Position numbers and translations under genes: made by a program
Notes under the pieces: generated by a model
The model's input: only the letters and a program-made list of their open reading frames with translations
Told to the model about the DNA's origin: nothing
Databases searched by the model: none
NCBI GenBank assembly: GCA_016124895.1
Contig: WGMU01000006.1
Location: forward strand, 124,001 to 188,000
DNA: 64,000 nt
Reading direction: 5' to 3'
From: a bacterium
GTDB lineage: Bacteria; Planctomycetota; Planctomycetia; Planctomycetales; Planctomycetaceae
Part shown: one piece after another, positions 59,705 to 64,000 of the stretch
Layout of the letters: every line of letters begins with the position of its first letter
How positions within the stretch are numbered: position 1 is the first letter of the stretch

Positions 59705-60663
59705 ACAAGCTTCAGCAGCTTCTCGGCGTTACCGCGGTAGATTTTGCGCTGGGCGTCGGCAGGGAGGTTCAGGCTGTCGAAGACTTCGAACTGAGGGACG
59801 GGCTGGCCAGGTTGCAGGTAATCCGTGCCGAACAGCAAACGGTCCTGGCGGCGGAGCATGAACTCGCGACCGAAGTCCTTGTCGCGGCTGATTGAGTTGG
59901 AGCCGGAGCCGGCAGACAGGTCGCCGTAGATGTTCGGGTACTGCTCCATCAGGCGGTCGATGGCTCCGCCGGGGTTGACCTTGCCCGTCGGGTAACTCAT
60001 CAGATCCTTCTGCGTCAGACCACCCGAAATCGACGCCCACCAGCCGGGGCCGTGGCCGATGAAGTTGAGCTTCGGGAACGTGACAAGTGCATGTTCGAGC
60101 CGCGGCAGGCCGGGCTGATCCATGCCGCGCTGATTGTCCATGTGAAACAGCAGCGGGATGCCGACTTCCTGGCAGACGTCGTAGATCTGCATCATCAGCG
60201 GATCGTCGAAGTCGAGTCCGACCTTATGTTCGCCGAAGCCGCGGGCGCCTTGGTCGACGTAACGCTGAATGACGTCTCGAAAACCGTTGCGGCCACCGCG
60301 CACCGACGTGCGGGGATCGATCGAGCAGAAGGCGACGAAACGGTCCGGATGATCCTTCGCGGCCTGCAGAGCGGGTTCGGTCAGCAGCAGGAAGCTGGAT
60401 GATTCGGGCGAGGTCAGCGGCAGGAGCACCGACATCTCGACGTCATGCTCATCCATCCAATGCAGCAGACCGTCGGCGGTCAGTTCCTTGTTGCCGTTCC
60501 ACGTCGTGCCGATGTGCGTGTGGACGTCGATGTATTTCGAGGCTCGCTTCTGCGGAGAGTCAGCCGCAAACAGGCCTGGCAGCGATACGGTCGACAATCC
60601 GGCCAGTGTGGAAGCGGCGGACAGCGCTGTCGTGCGCAGAAAGTGGCGTCGGGAAACAGTCAT
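59701..60663 (-). CDS. Tat-exported amidohydrolase (metal-dependent hydrolase)
   Basis: A 320-residue amidohydrolase of the amidohydro_2 type. It has a twin-arginine leader SRRHFLRTTALSAAS and a signal cleavage near LFAAD, so it is exported folded. DVHTHIG near 46-52 is the metal-binding HxH, FHMDNQ near 180 a second His, and FGTDYLQPG near 275 the catalytic Asp. It should hydrolyse or decarboxylate a small substrate, unknown. ATG at 60663 follows AAGG. The stop codon overlaps that of ribokinase. Confidence 0.88.
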   Translation of the reverse strand: MTVSRRHFLRTTALSAASTLAGLSTVSLPGLFAADSPQKRASKYIDVHTHIGTTWNGNKELTADGLLHWMDEHDVEMSVLLPLTSPESSSFLLLTEPALQAAKDHPDRFVAFCSIDPRTSVRGGRNGFRDVIQRYVDQGARGFGEHKVGLDFDDPLMMQIYDVCQEVGIPLLFHMDNQRGMDQPGLPRLEHALVTFPKLNFIGHGPGWWASISGGLTQKDLMSYPTGKVNPGGAIDRLMEQYPNIYGDLSAGSGSNSISRDKDFGREFMLRRQDRLLFGTDYLQPGQPVPQFEVFDSLNLPADAQRKIYRGNAEKLLKLV

Positions 60664-60756
60664 TAAAATCAGCCTTAAACCAGAACGAATCTGAATACAG
60701 AAGAGGAATCCAGCTAAGGAACATGTCTGAAAGAACTGCCCGTTTTTCAGGCTGAC

Positions 60757-60833
60757 TGCAGCGCAAAGACGCAAAGGCCCGAAGGAACGCAAAGCCTTTG
60801 CGAATCTCTGTGACTTTGCGTCTTTGCGCTGCA
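60757..60833. repeat. Perfect 20-bp inverted repeat, GCAAAGACGCAAAG type
   Basis: TGCAGCGCAAAGACGCAAAG (60757-60776) is the exact reverse complement of 60814-60833; within the 37-bp loop a second small pair, CGCAAAG and CTTTGCG, adds an inner stem. It lies in the 229-bp gap between the DUF1501 stop and the amidohydrolase start. A worn relative is at 33419-33488. Confidence 0.88.
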
Positions 60834-60892
60834 ACGACAGGCTGGTTGCCCTGAGAACTCCTGGACGTTGTTTTTAACACATCCCCAAACGA

Positions 60893-62293
60893 TCAAGCGA
60901 ATAAGCCCTCGATGACCTGGCCGTCAGCGATTGGCGTTGGTCGAGTCAATCGCGGGAAGTGCGTGCTGTGAGCTTCGATGCCCAGCGCGTGGTAGATCGA
61001 CGTCGCGAAATCTTCCGGCGTCCAGGGCCGCGTGATGGGAGCGACGCCGCTGCGGTCGGTCGCTCCGATGACGGCGCCGCGAGCGACGCCGGCACCGGCC
61101 ATCAGCACGCTGCCGGCACTCGGATAATGATCGCGGCCGGCGTCCTTGTTGATTCGCGGAGTCCGGCCGAACTCGCCCATGACAACGATCAGCGTCGAAT
61201 CCAGCATCCCACGGTCATCGAGATCATCGAGCAGCGCTGACAGCGACAGATCGAGCTGCGGCAGATTGCCCGGCCCCGGTGTCGAATGCCATTTGTAGCT
61301 GCCGGGAATGTGAGCAGGTTCGTGCTCGAAACTCAGCATCGAATCAAACAGCAGATGATGGTTGTCCCAGGTACCGTTGGTCGCGCCGGCGCCGAACAGG
61401 CCGCCCTGCACCGCATGGTTGATCGTGACGAAACGAGCTCCGGCTTCAATCAGCCGCCGTGCCAGCAGCACGCGGTTACCGTTGATCGAGTTGCCGTAGC
61501 GGGCACGCGTTTCAGGTGATTCCTCGTCGAGGTTCATGGCCCGCTGCATCGCACCGCTGGTCAGCAGTTCGATCGCCTCGCCAGAGAACTTCTCATGCGC
61601 CGCGAGGGAATCGCCTGCCAGGTCGCCAATGCGACACAGATCGTCAAGCTGTGTGAGCATCGACCGGCGATCCTCGAACCGCAGCGACGCTTCGTTCGCG
61701 CTGCCGAAGTCGATTTCCGGTGACGAGGGATCGCCTTTCACATTGAACGCGTCGTACGCCGGCCCGAGATAGCCCTGCGGCTTCGTGTAGCGGGCGGCGA
61801 CCGGCAGGCCGAAGTGAGCGGGCATTCCGGGAACACGATTGCCTTCAAGCGCCGCGATCAGACAGCCGAAGTTCGGGAAATGCTGGCCAGCCGGCGGTGG
61901 ATAAAAGCCACTGGCGACATGCTGAGACCCGGTCGAGTGCGAACCGCTTTTGCCTCGCCACGAACGAATGATCGAGACCTTGTCCATCCGCTGCGCCATC
62001 AGCGGCATCTTCTCGCAGATAAACGTGCCGGGAACGTTCGTCGCGGTCGGGTTCCAGATGCCGCGTATTTCCGGCGGCGCCTCCGGTTTTGGATCGAACG
62101 TCTCAAAGTGCGAAGCTCCTCCGGCCAGAAAGATGAAGACGCAGGAGATGTCCGAGCGAGTGCCGCCACCGGCAGCCTGAGCTTCAAGCAGTCGGAACAG
62201 ATCCAGACCGAACATCCCGACGCCGATCTGCAGCGCGGCTCGGCGAGTGAATCCGTCAGGCACGATGGGGGTTGTCTCAGCAGAGGCCGGCAT
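60893..62293 (-). CDS. DUF1501 domain-containing protein
   Basis: A 466-residue DUF1501 protein, a family typical of Planctomycetes and related bacteria and a member of the alkaline-phosphatase-like fold. A short twin-arginine-like leader (TRRAALQIGVGMFGLDLFRLLEAQA, about 16-40) is followed by VFIFLAGGASHFETFDPKP, RSWRGKSGSHSTGSQHV, DNHHLLFDSMLS and the C-terminal IVVMGEFGRTPRINKDAGRDHYP, the family hallmark. Members are thought to be exported sulfatase-like proteins; activity is unproven. ATG at 62293 follows CGGAG. Downstream, the same strand carries the amidohydrolase gene. Confidence 0.92.
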   Translation of the reverse strand: MPASAETTPIVPDGFTRRAALQIGVGMFGLDLFRLLEAQAAGGGTRSDISCVFIFLAGGASHFETFDPKPEAPPEIRGIWNPTATNVPGTFICEKMPLMAQRMDKVSIIRSWRGKSGSHSTGSQHVASGFYPPPAGQHFPNFGCLIAALEGNRVPGMPAHFGLPVAARYTKPQGYLGPAYDAFNVKGDPSSPEIDFGSANEASLRFEDRRSMLTQLDDLCRIGDLAGDSLAAHEKFSGEAIELLTSGAMQRAMNLDEESPETRARYGNSINGNRVLLARRLIEAGARFVTINHAVQGGLFGAGATNGTWDNHHLLFDSMLSFEHEPAHIPGSYKWHSTPGPGNLPQLDLSLSALLDDLDDRGMLDSTLIVVMGEFGRTPRINKDAGRDHYPSAGSVLMAGAGVARGAVIGATDRSGVAPITRPWTPEDFATSIYHALGIEAHSTHFPRLTRPTPIADGQVIEGLFA

Positions 62294-62370
62294 TGCGTTC
62301 TCCGAGTGGCTGGGTCGATTGCGGAGAACCGAACGGCCGCCGCCACTCGCCGCACCGGATCATTGCCCCG

Positions 62371-64000
62371 TCAGGTCGACACTTCAGAAGAACTATCGGA
62401 ACCAGACGGAGCCCCTTCTGCAACACTTACCGGCGTTGTACTGTCCTCCGCAGGCTCGAAACCGGCGATCACGGCGCAGCCACACGAGTCGCTCCAGACG
62501 TTGACCATCGTGCGGCACATGTCGAGCACGCGGTCCACGGCGATGATCACTCCCTGTGCTTCGAGTGGCAGATTCACCGCCTGCAGCACGATGGCCATCA
62601 TCACCAGGCCGGCATGTGGAATGCCAGCCGCCCCGACGCTCGCCAGTAAAGCCGTAATCGCGACGACGATCTGCTGCGCGAGCGACACGTCGCCGTGATA
62701 CGCCTGCGCGATGAACAGGACAGCGACGGCCTCGTACAGCGCGGTGCCGTCCATATTGATCGTCGCTCCAAGCGGCAGGACGAACGAACTGACCCGGTTG
62801 GTGACTCCGGCCCGCTCTTCGACACAGGTCATCGTCAGCGGCAGCGTGCCGTTCGACGACGCGGTCGAAAATGCCGTCATCAGCGCGGGGCTCATTGCAC
62901 GTGCGAAGGCGATCGGCGAGCGTTTCGCGACAAAGCGAACCAGCAACGGCAGCGTGACGGCGGCATGAACAAGCAGTCCGAAAAACACCGCGAGCATGTA
63001 CCAGGCGAGCGTGCCGAAGATCGCCAGGCCCTGTGAGGCGGTCGCGTAGACCATGAAGCAGAACACACCAATCGGCGCAAGCGCGATGACCGCCATCGTC
63101 AGCCGCATCATCACGGCGAACGCCGCCTCGAAGAATTCCCGTAATGTGTCAGCCGCACGGCCACCCGTGCGAATGATGAACACGCCGAACAGAATGCTGA
63201 ACGTGATGATCGACAGAAAACTGCTGTCGACGAGCGCTCGCAGCGGGTTGGTCGGAATCATGTTGTCGATCAGCCCGAGCAGAATGCCGAACAGCGACTG
63301 GTCGCCGCCGACAAGCACCGCTTCCGTTCCGCCGGGCAGGTCGGCTCCGATCCCCGGACGCACCAGATTGACGATGACGATGCCGGTCGTAATCGCCAGC
63401 AGACTCGTCACGAGATAATAGAGCAGCGTGCGGCTGAACATCGCTCCGAAACGGCTGGTGTTGTTGAGCCCCGCGACGCCGGTGACCAGCGACGTCACGA
63501 TCAGCGGAACAGTGATCATCTTGAGTAGCCGCAGAAACAGATCGCCGCCGTACTTCGCCGCCGCAGTCAGTTGCCGGCGGACCCCGCCACCATGTTCGGC
63601 ATAAATCGCCTGCCAGTGGCCGGGCAGTTTGTCCGCCGTCGCGACTTCGACGGAACTCGTCACCGGCCGGTTGTTGTGTCGGCGTGAATAGTCGATCGAG
63701 ATACGGTCCATTGTCTCGGTGATGACGACCGATCGCTGAGTGACGCTGATGTCGACTGTCTGTTCGGCATTCAGCAGATCGCCGGTCAGACCAGGAAACG
63801 CATCGTGCAGCGCGGCTTCGGAATGGAATCGCCTCCGCACCGTTTCGAGGCCGGCGGGATCGCGCACGTCGACGTAAATCGTCGGCGACCGTTCGTCAGA
63901 ACCTGCATCGCGTGACACTGCAATAGCGACGCTGACTGCTTCGTCGGGAAGTTCGACGGCTCCGGGATTGATCAGCACACCGGCGATTGTCCCGGCAACC
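62371..64000 (-). CDS. Dicarboxylate/amino acid:cation symporter (SDF family), N-terminus outside window
   Basis: The greater part of a sodium/proton-coupled dicarboxylate or glutamate/aspartate transporter (DctA/GltP group). The family hallmarks AFSTASSNGTLPLTM (hairpin HP1 serine-rich loop) and LPLGATINMDGTALYEAVAVLFIAQ (TM7, NMDGT) are clear, as are eight or so membrane helices. The frame is open to the window edge and reads VAGTIAGVLI there, part of the first helix. An extra hydrophilic stretch of about 120 residues lies between the first helix and LFLRLLKMITVPLIV. C-terminus is Ser/Glu-rich. Transport is probably of C4-dicarboxylates or acidic amino acids. Confidence 0.9.
   Translation of the reverse strand, partial: VAGTIAGVLINPGAVELPDEAVSVAIAVSRDAGSDERSPTIYVDVRDPAGLETVRRRFHSEAALHDAFPGLTGDLLNAEQTVDISVTQRSVVITETMDRISIDYSRRHNNRPVTSSVEVATADKLPGHWQAIYAEHGGGVRRQLTAAAKYGGDLFLRLLKMITVPLIVTSLVTGVAGLNNTSRFGAMFSRTLLYYLVTSLLAITTGIVIVNLVRPGIGADLPGGTEAVLVGGDQSLFGILLGLIDNMIPTNPLRALVDSSFLSIITFSILFGVFIIRTGGRAADTLREFFEAAFAVMMRLTMAVIALAPIGVFCFMVYATASQGLAIFGTLAWYMLAVFFGLLVHAAVTLPLLVRFVAKRSPIAFARAMSPALMTAFSTASSNGTLPLTMTCVEERAGVTNRVSSFVLPLGATINMDGTALYEAVAVLFIAQAYHGDVSLAQQIVVAITALLASVGAAGIPHAGLVMMAIVLQAVNLPLEAQGVIIAVDRVLDMCRTMVNVWSDSCGCAVIAGFEPAEDSTTPVSVAEGAPSGSDSSSEVST

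Overview
The window is GC-rich chromosomal DNA from a planctomycete-type bacterium, probably of the Planctomycetaceae/Pirellulales lineage; this is inferred from gene content, not from a marker gene. The evidence is a DUF1501 protein with a twin-arginine-type leader, an FG-GAP/VCBS repeat protein, a giant secreted protein with the planctomycete LEPR-XLL N-terminal motif, a short PheT, a DUF58/VWA/ABC cluster, and many dispersed palindromic repeats. I see no rRNA, tRNA, CRISPR array, transposase, integrase or phage gene.

Layout. 1-6 kb: the end of a metallophosphoesterase, a sugar-isomerase-like TIM barrel, a Ser/Thr kinase with a PP2C phosphatase, moaC and purU, and a single-PAS protein. 6-24 kb: the cell-envelope part, with a TolC-like lipoprotein, a zinc-ribbon membrane protein, a carotenoid-desaturase-like flavoenzyme, a 2614-residue metzincin/Calx-beta/RTX protein, a secreted protein of unknown role, a double ModA-like binding protein and a MOSC protein. 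23.9-25.7 kb: a small accessory islet with two broken copies of the ettA 3' end, a 100-bp palindrome and a lower-GC gene of nucleoside-deoxyribosyltransferase-like fold. 25.7-35.6 kb: argH, a very long Lhr-type helicase carrying five palindromic insertions in frame, a PspA-like coiled coil, an ECF-type sigma factor and a divergent LarA-like protein. 35.7-48 kb: an outer-membrane-like protein, lpd, a PaiB-like protein, a D-threonine-aldolase-like enzyme, an acyl-CoA dehydrogenase, a Uma2 protein, pheT, a methyltransferase and a PLP ammonia-lyase. 48-55 kb: a low-GC two-TM protein, then DUF58, VWA membrane protein, large membrane protein and ABC ATPase, closely spaced on the plus strand. 55-64 kb: larE, an FG-GAP protein, ribokinase, a Tat-exported amidohydrolase, a DUF1501 protein and a dicarboxylate symporter that runs off the window.

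Most genes are housekeeping or ordinary planctomycete genes. The unusual content is the palindromic repeats: about eighteen inverted-repeat elements of roughly twelve sequence types. Five lie inside one helicase reading frame, two supply the stop codon of the neighbouring gene, and two sit between duplicated copies of a gene's 3' end. This is the signal in the window that most deserves follow-up.
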